DNA of 64,000 nt from Steinernema hermaphroditum (Eukaryota; Nematoda; Chromadorea; Rhabditida; Steinernematidae), in the NCBI GenBank assembly GCA_030435675.1, contig CM059622.1, positions 13,454,001 to 13,518,000 of the forward strand, in the 5' to 3' direction. A model generated the notes under the pieces. It made no database searches. It was given only the letters and a program-made list of their open reading frames with translations, and had not been told where the DNA came from. The position numbers were made by a program, and so were the translations under genes. Of this stretch, positions 1 to 13,353 are shown one piece after another; position 1 is the stretch's first letter; each line of letters begins with the position of its first letter.

Positions 1-3000
1 CCTATCGATTAGGTAGCATGAGATCCCTAGGGAAATGTTCGAGACAAAGTTCCACAAAGAGGATAAAGAGGGGAAAGATAGAAGATGGCTTACAATATCT
101 GATCGATAGCGGAAATTTGTAGCCTTTATCTTCCTGTTTATTTTGCCCACAGGGCGCTTATTTGAGCTATTAGGATAATTACCGAACCTTCGTTTTTTGC
201 ACTTTGGAGGGTGCAAGGTGAAGACAAAAACGTTATGAATTCTGGGGCCTTAAAAACAGAGATGGCCTACTGCGACAAATGACGTGGCCGTTCCTGGAAA
301 CGCGCGAGACGAGGAAGCAATTCATGACGGATCACAACATCCCCAAAGCAAATTTCATTCCGGCTAATTGACATGTTTCTAATGAAATCCGTAGCACTAT
401 AAGATGAGAGGTCGAATGAACCAAATATCATCATTGAACCTTGGGATAGTTTTGAACCGTTCGAAGTGAGAAGGCCCAAAAGGCCCAAAAAAGATGAACA
501 CGGAAATGAGTATATTGCGGAAAACGCGGACTCTCCGTGTTTTGAGGAAAACACGATTTGTCTGCTCACACGCGCATGTTTGTGGTTGTTGGTCTTTTAG
601 TCGATTTCCTGGAAGAGAAAACGCGCCAGACGGCAGAATGTATTCAAAAGGGATCAAAACACGTCGAGAGAAAAAACGTTATTCTAGGTAAATGGAACGA
701 TATGTGGGAGAGTTTGAATAGAAATGATAAGTCAGTCTATTTAATGCTTGTTTGCTTTTTGTGAGTCTTTTTAGAAGACGGTTCTTTTCTCTAAACTTTA
801 AACACAAGGAAGTAGTTATCACGGGGTGTAAGGAACATACTCAATACTTTTCCTTTCCCATATCTGCCAGACAGTCTGATCTGATCCTGACGTCTGAAAC
901 TGACTCTGTCTACTCCTGTATTACTTACGATTTCACCCTCCATTTTTTTTAAAAGCACGAAATAATGAGTATGTATCTGCAAATGGACCAAAAAATGTAT
1001 GAAAAATTTTAAGAATTTTGTAACTTTGCTAAGAAGGAAGGTCGCCAAGAGACGCACGCCTGGCTGAAATATCGCACGACCGAGATGACCCATGTTCACA
1101 GGAATGAATAAACCAAATGGCCCGTTTTATTCTGTTCATTTACAGTAAAATCGAGTCCTTTTTTTGGAATTTGGTACCAAGGTTCCAAATGGATTAATTC
1201 AGATACGAAGCGCGGGAGGAACCTACTGTAGGACTGCCCTGAAAAAAACACACGAAAAAACATGAAGATACGAGACAAAGAGTGGAGATCTCCGGACAAG
1301 AGCTTACGGATATTAGAAACAAATTCTTGGTATTTCGAGCGATTACAAAGGATCAGTTCTCTAATTCGGAGATGAGCCTTAGGTCACCGAAAGGATGGAT
1401 CTCTGAACACAGGATAACAGAGATGTGAAGACGTTTCAGTGGAGCTGCCCACACGTTTATCGAATCCACAGCGACACTTGACCATAGAGCCAATATAATA
1501 AGCCATGGGAAACCCAAACTTTCATTTCCTCTCACTCAGCGACATTCAAAGAAGTATAACGATAATAGAGTGGTAACAACAAAATGTTTCAATTCTCTCA
1601 ATTAATCTCTTTTGAAAGAAACAGCTGAAAGGAAACAAAAAGTACGTTATTTTATATTTTGTGTTCATATAAATACTTGAGTAATTGAGTATGGGACACT
1701 ATGAATCACGAAGCATAGCGTGCGAAAGCGCGAATCCATCCTACAACAATTAGCTTCCCAAATTAACAACAAAAAAACCTCGTTTCAAAGCGTGCAATCG
1801 CTGGCAACTAGCCGCTACACTTTTGGGCAAACACGTGACCGCCGTTTACACATCCCATCGACGGGCACCTTTCCCATTCACGGTGGGCAAGCAGAGAATA
1901 AAGAACGCTCAAGAAGCGAAACCGGAATCTGTTTGTTTGGTGCAGGTTCTTTTTGTACTTTTGGACCCAACGTTTTCTTCAGAAATCGCGCGTCGGGTAC
2001 TTTGTACCCCGAACGATCTCTGATGTTTCATTCGGATAAACCGGGAATAATTGGAAGAAGAATTTTGTTTTGCACAAAAACGATGAGGTCAAGAGTTCAG
2101 GTTGGATGTGGCACTGTACGATCCAGCTATACCTTGTTCTATGCTGGCTTAAGAACACGCCAAAAGGCACTTGTAAAACATTGAACACGAGAAGTGCCGA
2201 TTCGCTTCAGGACAAGTGAGTAACCGGACTACGATTGAGTTCTGAAATAACCAAGTTTTTCAAAATTCAAAAAAATAAAGGAGTAATTTTGCTCTACTCT
2301 TTACTCTTATTCCTATCAGGACAATGACGTGTGTGTTGTTCATGCTAATGTAGACTTATGTATACTTTTTAAAGATATAAAGTAAATAACAGAAAAAAAC
2401 TTTTTGAAGATATGAAGATATCCAGGCAATTGATAAATCTGCCGACATGCGAGGCGTTGACCGGTCGCGGGCAATTTCGTAAACTCTAAACGACCACTTC
2501 GTGGTTTACTGTAGGATCCGTTGATAGATCAACGAATTTCCAATCGATGAGGAAGCGATCACAATGGTAGATGCTGATCTCTGATTACATGAAACAAGTT
2601 ATCGGGAGTATAAAAACATAGTCAGCCCTGTATTTTTAAAAACAGTGATAGACCATCGGGCAGGGAAGGAGTGGTCGTTGGAATGAGAACCAAAAGCGCA
2701 GAACGTGTAGATTAACGGACTTTCATTTGTGTCCCCAGCGATCGGTCGGGTCGTCCACTCGCTCTCTCTGAGGCTGTCTGTCTGAGCCGACTGAGTTGAG
2801 TAAGCGGTCGTTCCTAGCCGTCGTTGTTGGCGCAATGATCGCCCCGTTCTAATCCGTCGTGGCTGGCGTGGAACGTAAGCCGAATTGTATCTCGCCAAGA
2901 AGACCGTCAACACCGCCCGACCACCCTGCTCCACCACAGCGCATCTTCTGGATACAGCCTTTTCATCGCTTCGAAGCCCGTGCACACTTATGGGATAGCT

Positions 3001-3430
3001 GCCTTCAACTCCGACGTCGTGTCATGTGCCGAAGAAAGAAGAGAAATAGCGACAACGGTGATCTACGGTTCTTCATTGTGCAGTATGAGATTTCTTGCGT
3101 GGCTAATGCCACTGATTCAAGAGTAAATGTAATGTAAAATGTGTAGATTAACCGAATGCAAAATCTCGAGGTGAAAGAGAACTGGGCCTCTTGAAATTAC
3201 ATGGACGAATGAATGAGCAGGAATATTTCCTTTGGCGGAGAATGGTTGGGACCGGTCGGAATGGAGGAAGCGCTCTAGGCTAGACATAAGAAAACCTATA
3301 GACTCTTTTGTCTGGAACAGACTGGAAGCGGAACATCTTCTGCGTTCTCCACCTGAATGGCACCGGGCCTTTCTTGAGGTTACGGTACTCTAATTTTGTC
3401 GAGATTGTCCAAATTTGCCATATCTTTCAG
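1..3430. other. Gene-poor stretch, no supported gene
   Basis: I see no exon chain with good splice sites here. The longest open frame is a 154-codon plus-strand frame at 1720-2184. It starts at GTG, matches nothing I recognise and is bordered by AT-rich sequence, so I do not call it a gene. About 2700-2850 holds a GC-rich segment that recurs in reverse orientation near 9800-9935 and is probably part of a dispersed repeat. Confidence 0.5.
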
Positions 3431-3433
3431 GAG

Positions 3434-3525
3434 GAACAAAAAGTGATATTGGAGAGCTGACTCGACTCGAAAAGTGACTCGGACCTTTTCGAGTCGAGTC
3501 GGCTCTCCAATATCACTTTTTGTTC
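3434..3525. repeat. Near-perfect DNA hairpin
   Basis: Two 41-nt arms (3434-3474 and 3485-3525) are reverse complements with one or two mismatches, separated by about 10 nt. Each arm contains the alternating motif GACTCGACTCG. No coding frame uses it. It could be a foldback transposon remnant or the stem of a transcribed hairpin; no target duplication is visible. Confidence 0.85.
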
Positions 3526-6500
3526 AGGTCGACTTTTGTTGTCAATTTTCTTTCGGTCTCAAAAGACTTTCATGCGATCCCAGGCTTCAAATCCTCCGCC
3601 GATATTACAATGAAGAAAGCTGGAATCAACCTTAATACATTCAAGTGATCAGCCGCCTATTTCGACTGACTCGAGCTGACTCCGTTGCCAACCCTACTCC
3701 AATATATTGTGGCTATATTCTATCCACATTGTGGCAGTGGAATAGACGCCACAAAATATTCTATACCGGAACCCTACAATTCTCAGGCTGAGCCGTAAAC
3801 AAAGCGAAAGGAGGAAAATTTGTCCCGCCTTTCTCAGACGTCTAATGCATATTTCCCACACCGATTCTCATACGGTATCGGGGGAGAGAACCTTGACCAT
3901 TCTAGTCATTGTCTATCACACCATACCATATGACCATAGGTTCTACTTCTCGGGGCGTGAAGCGCTCCGCCACCGACCGGTTCGACCTCAACGCCACGCC
4001 AGGGATGAAGCCTGCAGCCAAATAGACAAACTGAGACATCATCTGCTTGTCTATTTGTCGTAATGACCATATCATTTCGAATCACTTCGCATTTCACAAT
4101 ATCGGAGAGGACCGACACCAAGAGAACGGCGGAAGCAGCAATGAGCAACACATCACAGAATAACGAAATGCTTCTCCAAATCAGGAAGAATGCAATGGAC
4201 AAGCGGTAAATCATAGTGTAGGATGAGGGTCTCCTGTCTTATCAGTGACGGACAGATCACTGGATAACAAGGAAAGCAGACAGTCGACAGATATCAAAGA
4301 ATCCTAAAAAACTATCTTAGAAACTAATTGAGATAGAGCTTTCTTCTTCCCCCAGATCGTCATAGGTCTTCCAATTAAGAATCCCACTCGGTCACACACC
4401 AAAGAGCACTGTTATTTACATTATTTCTTTTAGATTTTCTGGAAAACAACCCCAGGAATCACGTAGCCTGCAGAAATATACACGTACCAAGAAGAACCAA
4501 AAAAGGAAAAAACCGCCTACATTCTGTCCAAAGCTTCTGCGAACTGCATAAACCTTTAGAATGCGCCAGAAGTGCAATATCACATTTTCAGATTGCAAAG
4601 TGCACGTCTGCACGTCACGAAAGGACATCGATTAGCTCTCTCGGAGTGCACATTTAAAATGCTCAAAAGTTTGAAAAATATGGGGACCTTCACCTACAGT
4701 CACATAATCCTGTATTTTGAAAGGGGGGACGACAGGAAGTACGGCACGAAGATAGGTGCAAACGGAGATAAGATAACTAAGAAGGCAAAGTGTGTCCAAA
4801 GTCACGTCGCCAACCGAGCAAAACCTGCCAAACCTGCCATGGAAACTTCGCTCTAGAACTGGTCAGTCTTTTGGACTTGGATTTGGGTCTAATCCTCTGA
4901 TTATGTGCCCCAGAAGCTTAGCGAATCTTTAAGTCCTCGCGAGTCCTTCCAATCACAAGCAAAGATTAGACCGAAATCATCGTGGCAGGTTTCACAATGT
5001 TCTCCATGCTTGTTTGGACGTGACTTTCCAATGCTTTTTACATGTTTAGGTGTGCGTATTAGCCGACGAGCTTTTAGGATTAACGTTCAGTAATGCGTGC
5101 CTAGTTGTGTGCCAATTTTTAGGTTCATTTGAGGCGGAAACCTCAGAAGGTTCCCTTTTGAGTATTAGCGACTGTTTGTGGAGATTTTAAACATCTCCCC
5201 TGCTTCTCGTGGGGAGAGTTTTCAAGGAGAGCTCCTGATGACCAAACCTGAAGAAGCTAGAATTCTTTTCCACCTATGGCACACAAAATAGAGGATCAAG
5301 AAGCATCTTTCTTCAAATCTTTAGCGACATGAATGGGTACACTACTTGTCGAAAGCCTATCACGAGCTTTAACCACGGGAAAATTCAGATAACAAAGTAC
5401 ATTATCTTAAGGCTTAGCCTCTAGATTACAAAAGTCGAAGAGTCAATCACCGATCGTAAAATCCACAAAGAACACCGTTACAAAGCGGCAATTAAGATTA
5501 ACAGATTCACGCGCAGCACACATCGATTGGACTGATAATGGTGCTGAGTGGCGAAGAAGGAAATAACAAGTGGAGGAGCGGATGCGGCGCCGAGAGAGAC
5601 GACCGGAAGGGGCCTAATGCATCTCCTCGCCAGGGTCACGCCTCTTCGGACGCATGAACTCTCTTCGTCCAGGAGTTGCAAAAAGTAATTACCCACACAA
5701 CTTTTGTTTTTCGCATTCTATCGTCATTCACTCCTTTTCTAGTAACAGTCTGACTCTTCGGATAAAGAGAAGGATCGTCAAAGTCACCCTGCAGGCTGAT
5801 TCACGAAATAATGCTACTAGATAACATACAAAATGTGAAATAACGTCATATGCATAGTGGAAAGGACGGCTTCCGGTCTCTTCCACCCGCCGGTGTGATC
5901 TACGGCATAGGCCGATCTTTGGCAATAAACAAATGATTTCAATTCTAACAAGACTACGACAGAAAGGTTCCGGTTTTGGTCTGGGAGGGCGAACATAATT
6001 CGTTCATAGAAATGGCGAAAAGGTCACAATATTGCCCACGCAGGGACTTTTGCGGAAAATAAAGGAGCACTTCAAAGAAGTAGACAAGACTACAAACGAA
6101 GGTAAGGTCGATTATAGGGTGGTGCAGAAACTCGACAGCTCGACAAAATTTCCAGCCAATGGATTAAGAAGTCGTTTTCCATCAGGTTTCGATATGAGAA
6201 TAGAGCAGTCTTATAGAATAGACGGTTTGATTTCTCATTTCATTAGCCTATGTTAAACTTTTTCTCTATTACTATACTATTAGTAGCTAACAGCAAGTAG
6301 AATGTTTGATCTTCCTAGCAATCTGGAAATCCCTATAGACCGAATCTGAGGGCTAGTATCCTTACGCAATTTTCCGGCATTGGCTTTTGCTGATGTTTCC
6401 TATGTGCTACCGTCTCTTGGCATCAGCGTATTATTACCTAATGTTGTTATATGTCCGTCTTCGATGGACGCCTAGAGAAGAGAAATGACATATTAGGGAA

Positions 6501-6900
6501 AGGAAAGCCCGTATCTATCTTGCCTGTAGTAGCACTTTGACTTTCACCATTTGACCCTTCAGATAACTGGATTACCAAAACTGCAAAGAGACAGAAGCTT
6601 AAAGATTGTTTCGAAACCTTAAAATCCTTGAAATGTCTCAAAGTCCACAACCATATGTGTTTTTTTTTTTGAAAAACAATTAAGGATAGTGTTTTCGCAA
6701 ATTTAGACCGATTTACGGCTCTGACGCAAATCACTCGGATAAGCCAAAGTGAAGGCAATATCAACAGGATGACGATCATCTTGAAAGGATATGTAAAAGA
6801 CCAAAAATTAGGATTCTAGTGGTTTACGGAAATGCGCTTTGATTACCGATTGCTCAAAATAGCTAATCCCCTATATATAAACGGAGAACCGACGAGTCCG
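3526..6900. other. Non-coding stretch, no supported gene
   Basis: Only short frames are present and none has a recognisable product or a matching chain of splice sites. I see no RNA gene. The AT-rich composition resembles the other intergenic stretches in the window. Confidence 0.5.
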
Positions 6901-6929
6901 TTGGTCTGTTTGTGTGTGTGTGTTTTTCC

Positions 6930-7055
6930 GTGAGCACAGAGAAAACACCCACACAAAATAAGGACCCCGAGGGGAACCGAACCCGACCGCTTACAAACAG
7001 AAAACGTTCGCAATGAGCCACACAGACAGTTGAGATGGTAGCGCTTTACTTCGAC
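6930..7055 (-). repeat. tRNA-like sequence, probable SINE head
   Basis: On the minus strand there is a box-A-like segment (TGGCTCATTGCGAACG), a run that could form an anticodon arm, then a box-B-like T-arm (GGGTTCGGTTCCC) and a C/G-rich 3' part. Acceptor-stem pairing is not convincing, so this is not called as a working tRNA. Pol III-type internal promoter blocks without a closed acceptor stem are typical of tRNA-derived SINEs. The assignment is inference. Confidence 0.35.
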
Positions 7056-7864
7056 TATGTGTTTGGCGATGCTAGACTTTGAGTTTTTTTGCTGTTTTTG
7101 AGTGATTTTTTGCCTATGAAACTTTACAGTTTTTTCGCCCACTTTAGCCATTTACATGAGCGCCAATCTTGCCGCCCACAGGGCTATGGTGTCTCCATCG
7201 GAAAGGCCGTCAGGCCCTTCGCGTGTTTACCGCCGATAGGCTACTGGTGTCTTGCCGCCCGCAGGGCTACTTGGCTTTTAGTAACTAGAGGGCGCGAATT
7301 CGCGCGAAACACGATGGCCTTCTGCGAAGACCACATCCCGTGTACTTGAACCTGACCGTCCAATTCGCCAGATTTGATTCCGATAGATCAAGCAATTTGG
7401 TCTATTATGGACGAGAAGGCCTACTGAAGACACCACGTCAACGTTGACTCCCTGAAACCTGGGACTCTGTATTATCAGTTCCAACACGTCAAAAATCGCT
7501 CTTTAAATTATCTAGGCGATCGTGAATCGTTCGTTCGAAAGGATCAGACTGATTTAAGAAGATTTGTGGGCGAGGATAATCTCAAGTTTGTCGAGGAAAA
7601 TGGAATTACGACAAGACAAGAAACTGTCGTTGGATGATGTTTATGTGAAAGACTCTACATTTTCGAAGACTGGACAGCTCGGGCCGGGGACAACTAAACT
7701 ACGTATAAGCGCATAGCAAACTGTTGAATTTGGATCGAATATGCATCAGGAGCAATATCTTTTTGGCACACATAGAAAACTTTAAGCGGGTGGACTGATC
7801 GGGATTGTGATATCGTGGTAACGATTTTATAAACGATGACAGGCAATTTCTTACCTCCCGACAC

Positions 7865-8299
7865 GTGCCTATCTCTCTGAAGAAGCGATTGTGTATCCAA
7901 CCTGCGATGTTATATGGTTGTGAAACCTGGGCTCTCACGAAATCAATTTGGAAAAGGATCGAATGTTCTCAGAAGCGCATGGAAAGAAGAATATTGGGAA
8001 TTCGGTTAATTGACAAAGTAAGGAAGGAGGCGGAAAAAAGAAGGAAATGGAACTACGCGAAAAAAACTATCAGCGAAAAAGATGAAATGCTCTCAGAAAA
8101 CCACTCTATGGAATATATTGACCGACTACGGCGAACTGTGGGTGGAAGAAAATACTACCAGGCCGCTGGAGCGAAGCTTCGAATGCCGGTTGGCTGTCAT
8201 ATTGTGAACGATATGTTCGGTGTGAACCGAGATGCTTATAAATGTAAATGTATCCCTCTGAGGAAAAGGTTCTACTCACTGTTTAGAAAATTAGCCTGA
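7865..8299 (+). mobile_element. Non-LTR retrotransposon fragment (RTE-like reverse transcriptase end)
   Basis: The open frame carries the signature found after the reverse-transcriptase domain of RTE-type non-LTR elements: an LYGCETWAL block, then a stretch resembling the MERRxLGIxLxDxxR motif. There is no upstream polymerase core with the YADD motif and no endonuclease in the flanking sequence. This is therefore a 5'-truncated, dead copy, the usual result of incomplete target-primed reverse transcription. Confidence 0.75.
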
Positions 8300-8416
8300 A
8301 AGTGTTTGCTTTTTAATGTTGAGATAGGCCCTGAGACGTCTTTTCCAATTGAAGAAATATTCCGAATCTAAGCTTTCAGAGCCTCACAAGTGTTTACTTG
8401 ACCGTTTTTATATTGA

Positions 8417-8968
8417 GATATTTCCGGCTGTATACAAGAATTGTGCACATAATTCAATTCGTGTGCACATAATTAATTTTGTAAGAAGGTAAAGTTAGGA
8501 TTTAGGCTGCGGCCGGACCGCAGACGAGCTCTGTATTCATTTTTTTGGAACGGGTTAACATGCAGGCTTCGCTTAGGCCAACCTCAAGAATTGTGCACAT
8601 AATTCAATCCGTGTGCACATAATTAATTTCGTAAACAGGTAAAGTTAGGATTTTCTTGTTTTTACGCTTCGCTAGAAAGTAAATTTAGGATGTTCTTGCT
8701 TCTAGGCTTCGCCTAGGCAAACCTCGACTTGGCTTAGGCTCCGGCTTAGGACCACGCCTATGGATTTATCAAGACTACAGGGCTCGCCCTTCGGGCTCGC
8801 TTAAACATCATAGGCATAGTCCTAAGCTAGCCTACTTTCTAGCAAACATCATAGGCGTAGTCCTAAGCTAACCTACTTTCTAGCGAAGCGTAAAAACAAG
8901 AAAATCCTAACTTTACCTGTTTACGAAATTAATTATGTGCACAATTCTTGTATACAGCCGATATTTCC
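8417..8968. mobile_element. MITE with 9-bp target duplication
   Basis: The element at 8426-8959 (534 bp) has matching terminal inverted repeats starting GGCTGTATACAAGAATTGTG, and is flanked by the direct repeat GATATTTCC at 8417-8425 and 8960-8968. Inside are a second partial copy of the end sequence (about 8586-8650) and several GC-rich palindromes; there is no transposase. A 9-bp duplication is typical of Mutator-like (MULE) elements, so this is probably a non-autonomous MULE-type MITE; the superfamily is inferred. Confidence 0.85.
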
Positions 8969-11900
8969 TTGTTGATCTTTTGAAATACATACATTACACA
9001 GTTGATTTCTCCTCTCTGTTTTTCCTCTCTTCAAATGATCAAACATCATAGCACAAAGCAATATTTACTTACGTGATTATGCGAACACTCAAATCCAACT
9101 GGACCCGCCTACCGTACACGACCGACAACATGTTCCATAAGTATCACGCAACCTGTTCCTAATTGGATGCCATTTTTAGTTCCAAAACACTAGAAATCAC
9201 ATGCTCTCCCGGCGAAGGGTGCAAAAAATCAGATAACCCCGCTTTACGAGCACACAATCGCGCGGCGGCGGCGGGACACGCCTAACGGACTCAGAGCACA
9301 CACGGCGGCCAGCGATGTATGAACATCATGTGGACGAATCGTCGAAATTCCCACGCGTCGCCAGGCGCTAAAAACAAATTGCAGGCGTCTGGCGCGTGCG
9401 TCTAGCAGACGGAGAGACGAGACGGAAGAGGCAAAGATCGGCGCTCTTCGAGGAACAGAGAACAGTGGCGAGAGGAAGCGGCGAGGCGCCGCCCACGACA
9501 ACGTCGAAGGACGTCGCCGCCGTGGAGATGGTGTGAAAGATCAAACATGCAGGGAAACCTTTCAATGGGAGGGACTCGATGGGGGAGAGAAAGATTGCGA
9601 TTATTAGATAAACAGTGAATTACTCCGTTCTTCACTGGAGCAGACAAAATTCAGAAAGAACACAGTCATGACAGTAGTGTGAGCAGACATCGAAGCCATG
9701 AAGAGTGGCTTTCAGAGAGTGGATAACGTCAAACGAAGTAGATTCCTATCATCGGAGTGACTGGGGCTGCGGACTTCGGAGTTGCAGCTCTTTGGGTGAA
9801 TACGGTTCCTTGGTGTTCCAGGTCTTCTGGGAGTCGGTGCGATCATCGTGCCAGGAACGACGAACCGCTCAATCAACTCACTTCTGAGAGAGGGAGTGTA
9901 CAATACAACCGATCGCTGGGGACACAAATGAATAGTCAATATTTCTAGCTTATTAAAATGGCCTTTATTGATTTCGTTGATCTGAACGCAAAGAACCAAG
10001 CACTCATAAAACAGAGTTTCGAATCTGTAGATAAGCATATGTCCATGGTCAAAAGTATATGCATGTTGTTTCCATGTCCGCGATTATAACTGTGTTGTAC
10101 AGTACGTACCCGTCATGATACTTCTGGTGGTAGCTTGGTGGCATAGAGACATAGTTCCTACCCCGTGACAGCGATGCGAGGATTCAGCCCCGAAAAATTG
10201 AGCTCGACAGAATATTCCGCGGCTCAATCTTCGACGGGTTAGCATATGATGATAATGTTAAACAGCAGTTCTACATTGAAACATCGGCGCGTGTGGTCGC
10301 TTTCTGAATAACGTACTGGACCCACTTTGCCAAGAAGCTCCTCGACGCCGACGTGCAGATCGTCTGCCGCGCTGAACATGAATCTCCGTTTCGCTCATAC
10401 CTCCACCTCCATTAATATTTCGCCTCTTAAGAGTTCTTTGCTTATCGTAGTATACCTTTATCCTTCGTGATTACTGAAAGATAGAGCTAAAACGATTGGA
10501 TCATATGCAGGCAAATCTGGAAAGGCGTTGGTGAATGTCATTTAATTACGAAGCCATTGAGAGGATTGTTGCAATCCAATGGCATTCCAATTTGTTGCCA
10601 TTGAGACCCAACGTCACTCGTTTCCGAGAAGTAGGCTCTTGCAGAGAGCGGACGTCAGCAGATGTGATCTAAGCTCGCCGGGCACGAAGAGGCCAACGTG
10701 TTAAATGTGTTGCAGGGATCCACGTTACTTTTTCTACTTCCACCATGGGAGATAAACTAGCTTTGCTTACAGTTCGCGTGGTTTTGATATTATCCCAGAA
10801 TGATAATTTCTGAAAAACTTCGATCCTCTACAGAAGACGTTCAACGAAGATATCCGTAAATCATTAGGATAAACGTTGTTTTATGTGTTCTTTGATTCAT
10901 CCTGTACGTTACAGTATACTTCCCATCATAGTCACATATAGAACAATGGTGTTGATCGACTATGTGTTCGGCCGTGTCATAATCGTCTTTGGCATCATTA
11001 ATTTCTAAGAAACGTTACGTCCCTGTTTGTTCCTGAAAAATAATATGTAATTAGTGTCTGGGAATTGAGAGACGTAAGGTGAAGCGCCGTAACCAAAGAT
11101 CGCTGCGAAGCGATTGAAAACATTTAAAGCTGATTCGGTTGAAGAAAGTGGACGTGGATTTTCTGATAGGCCGCTAAGTGTCCATAAATGCTTCCTAGAG
11201 AAGTGGTCTGGAAGATGATCGGATGATCGTTATATAAATATTCGGTCATGGTGGGGATTCACTGGCGTCTTGTGTCTTCGGCACAGTTGTCCGGATTTTT
11301 GAACGTTCGGGTATCCGTCCCTAAAAACCTGAAACCGAAAACTCGAAAATGAAACAAGAACATTCGGCGCAAAGCTGTTTCAGGCGTCCCCTGTGGCATT
11401 TGAGGCATCCCTTGCCGTATTTCATGATCAGGATGATATGATCATGATCATGGGTGCTCATGATCGAGGTCTCAACATTCTTAGCACAAAAACAGAAAAA
11501 AACAGAGCTTACCGGTTGAGTTTAGGTTTTTAGCTTCTAGACGCACGCATAGAACATACCGTCGTCGATACCGTCGGTGTCTTCTTCAGTTCCTTGGACA
11601 GGTTCCTTGCTTGCCGGGGAAATTGATGGTATTCTGCCAGGCTAATGCATACAGTAGTCGGGCTCTCGACAGTTCCGCTGTCACGCTTTATCAACAAACT
11701 CATCAGTAAGTAGGAAAATTCACTGGCTTCCCGCTTCCATAGATCGATCTCGAAGTTTTGCGAGATTCGCTGGTTCCTTTTGTGTTGGACTTCCTCGGTT
11801 ACGTCGCTCTGAATTTCCTTCCTTTGAGATCTTCCGTAACAAACCAAAGCTCGCTGAAGGTTACAATCGATTTGAAATCTCTTTAAAGACCAAATGAACA

Positions 11901-12267
11901 GAAGAAACCCGAAACTGATCCGGACAACTCTGATGTTCGGTGATAAAGGATAACATCACTTTTCAGAATGCCTAGAGACCTAAGAGTTAGGTTTTATAGA
12001 AGTAATATTCATACTTCCGGGTGTTTCGGGCCTTTTTACATAATTTGGAAAGATAAACAAGAGTACTTGGAGAATCTCTTTAAGTATTTAAAGATTTGTG
12101 ATTTGTGATTGATTCGGGAAGATAAATTGCGATTTCTTTCCTTGATGGCACCACTGCGATGCTAAATGTGATTCGCGGAATTGTTGGATGCATTTCGCAC
12201 ATTTCATACCATATTCACTTCAGTATCAGTTCCTCCAATCCCTAGCACTACACTGCCCATCTTCAAA
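8969..12267. other. Intergenic stretch with repeat debris
   Basis: No supported gene. About 9240-9520 is a GC-rich block with CG-rich codon-like runs but no start or splice pattern. About 9800-9935 is a minus-strand copy of the segment near 2700-2850. Around 11125-11170 a short plus-strand frame faintly resembles a mariner transposase helix-turn-helix, too weak to annotate. Confidence 0.5.
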
Positions 12268-13140
12268 ATGGACACTGTCCCTGTTACATTCGTCGACGAC
12301 ACCCTTGGCCGGCTTCACAAATCGGACATGAAATCTCTGTTCTCTATACCAAAGATTTGGTCATCTTTGGCTGCAACGCATTACACAAGACGTCGAAGCG
12401 TAGAATTGTTCCTGGCACCTCATGCTAGCCTTAGCCAAGTCGGAATCTATGTTCACTGTGATTCCAAGGAGGCTTCCTTCCAACTCGATCCCAAATACGA
12501 TAGAATCACACGAATCGCGCTACGCCACTTTGCCGCCCCACTAGATGTTGTCTCGATGATGTGCTTCAAGAAGAAGGTCCTGAAGATGATTGGAACAATG
12601 GCGCTCGACTGTACTTTGAGGATAAATGGAGCTGGGTATAATGAGAGAACGAAGGAATTCTATGACGTTCTATTCGATGGACTGAAAGGAGTTCCAGGAC
12701 TCACAAATATCGATCTGGATAACTGTGGTGAGAAATGCTATGAATTCGTGAAACACCAAATCGATCTGGGAAATCTGAAGAAGATCAAGCTTCAGCAGCC
12801 GGTCCGTTGGCCCACAAGCATGCAGATTTCTCTCATTTCTTTTGCAAAATCATCCAATTTTGAGACCCTCGATGTACGGCGTGTCACTCTGTTCCTGGAC
12901 TTTGAAATGGTCAATCACTTCTTCGAGCAATTTTTCAGCGGAAAATTGAACAGCGGTGCGAGTCTCCATGGAGAAACTTCGTTCCCATTGAGTGCCTTCA
13001 AAGGCTTGTATTCAGAATCAGGAACGATCCCATCCGGTTGGCCTAGACCCGGAAGCTATGCAATTTGGTCTTCCGAGAACCAGATGAGATTGCAAGTTTA
13101 TGTCCGGCTTGATCACGAAGTTGACATCTTTCTTGTTTAG
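12268..13140 (+). CDS. F-box-like family protein (paralogue A)
   Basis: Single-exon gene of 290 residues. I chose the ATG at 12268, inside a longer open frame, because the product then starts MDTVPVTFVDD, matching the MDxxPxxF start of the other family members here. The N-terminal 45 residues (FVDDTLGRLHKSDM, then SIPKIW) are like the divergent F-box-like motif of nematode expanded families, which in known cases docks on SKP1 in an SCF ubiquitin ligase. The rest is an alternating strand/helix region without catalytic motifs, presumably substrate-binding. A second, diverged member follows 213 bp downstream on the same strand. Family assignment rests on the start motif and hydrophobic pattern only; target unknown. 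Confidence 0.65.
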   Translation: MDTVPVTFVDDTLGRLHKSDMKSLFSIPKIWSSLAATHYTRRRSVELFLAPHASLSQVGIYVHCDSKEASFQLDPKYDRITRIALRHFAAPLDVVSMMCFKKKVLKMIGTMALDCTLRINGAGYNERTKEFYDVLFDGLKGVPGLTNIDLDNCGEKCYEFVKHQIDLGNLKKIKLQQPVRWPTSMQISLISFAKSSNFETLDVRRVTLFLDFEMVNHFFEQFFSGKLNSGASLHGETSFPLSAFKGLYSESGTIPSGWPRPGSYAIWSSENQMRLQVYVRLDHEVDIFLV

Positions 13141-13353
13141 TTGTGTTGTTTGAATATAGTGTCTAGTAGATTTGTGTTGTTCTTTTGTAGGTTTGCAGGA
13201 TTAAAGTGCATCAGTGCAATGTAAGACGATAGAAGAAGTAGAAGGAAGGTCCTTTCGGTGGAAGCAGTAGCATCTCTCTCCTATAAAGCGATGCTATACT
13301 CGCATCGCATTCTTAGCCTACTCAACCTATTTATGCCCTCCATATTCATGCCT

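Noticed and set aside
1720..2184. 154-codon plus-strand open frame
   Set aside because: Starts at GTG, has no recognisable domain or splice neighbours, and a palindrome (GGGTACTTTGTACCC) lies inside.
11080..11200. Possible mariner transposase fragment
   Set aside because: Only about ten residues (FKADSVEESGR) resemble the mariner N-terminal helix-turn-helix; no DDE region or terminal repeats nearby.
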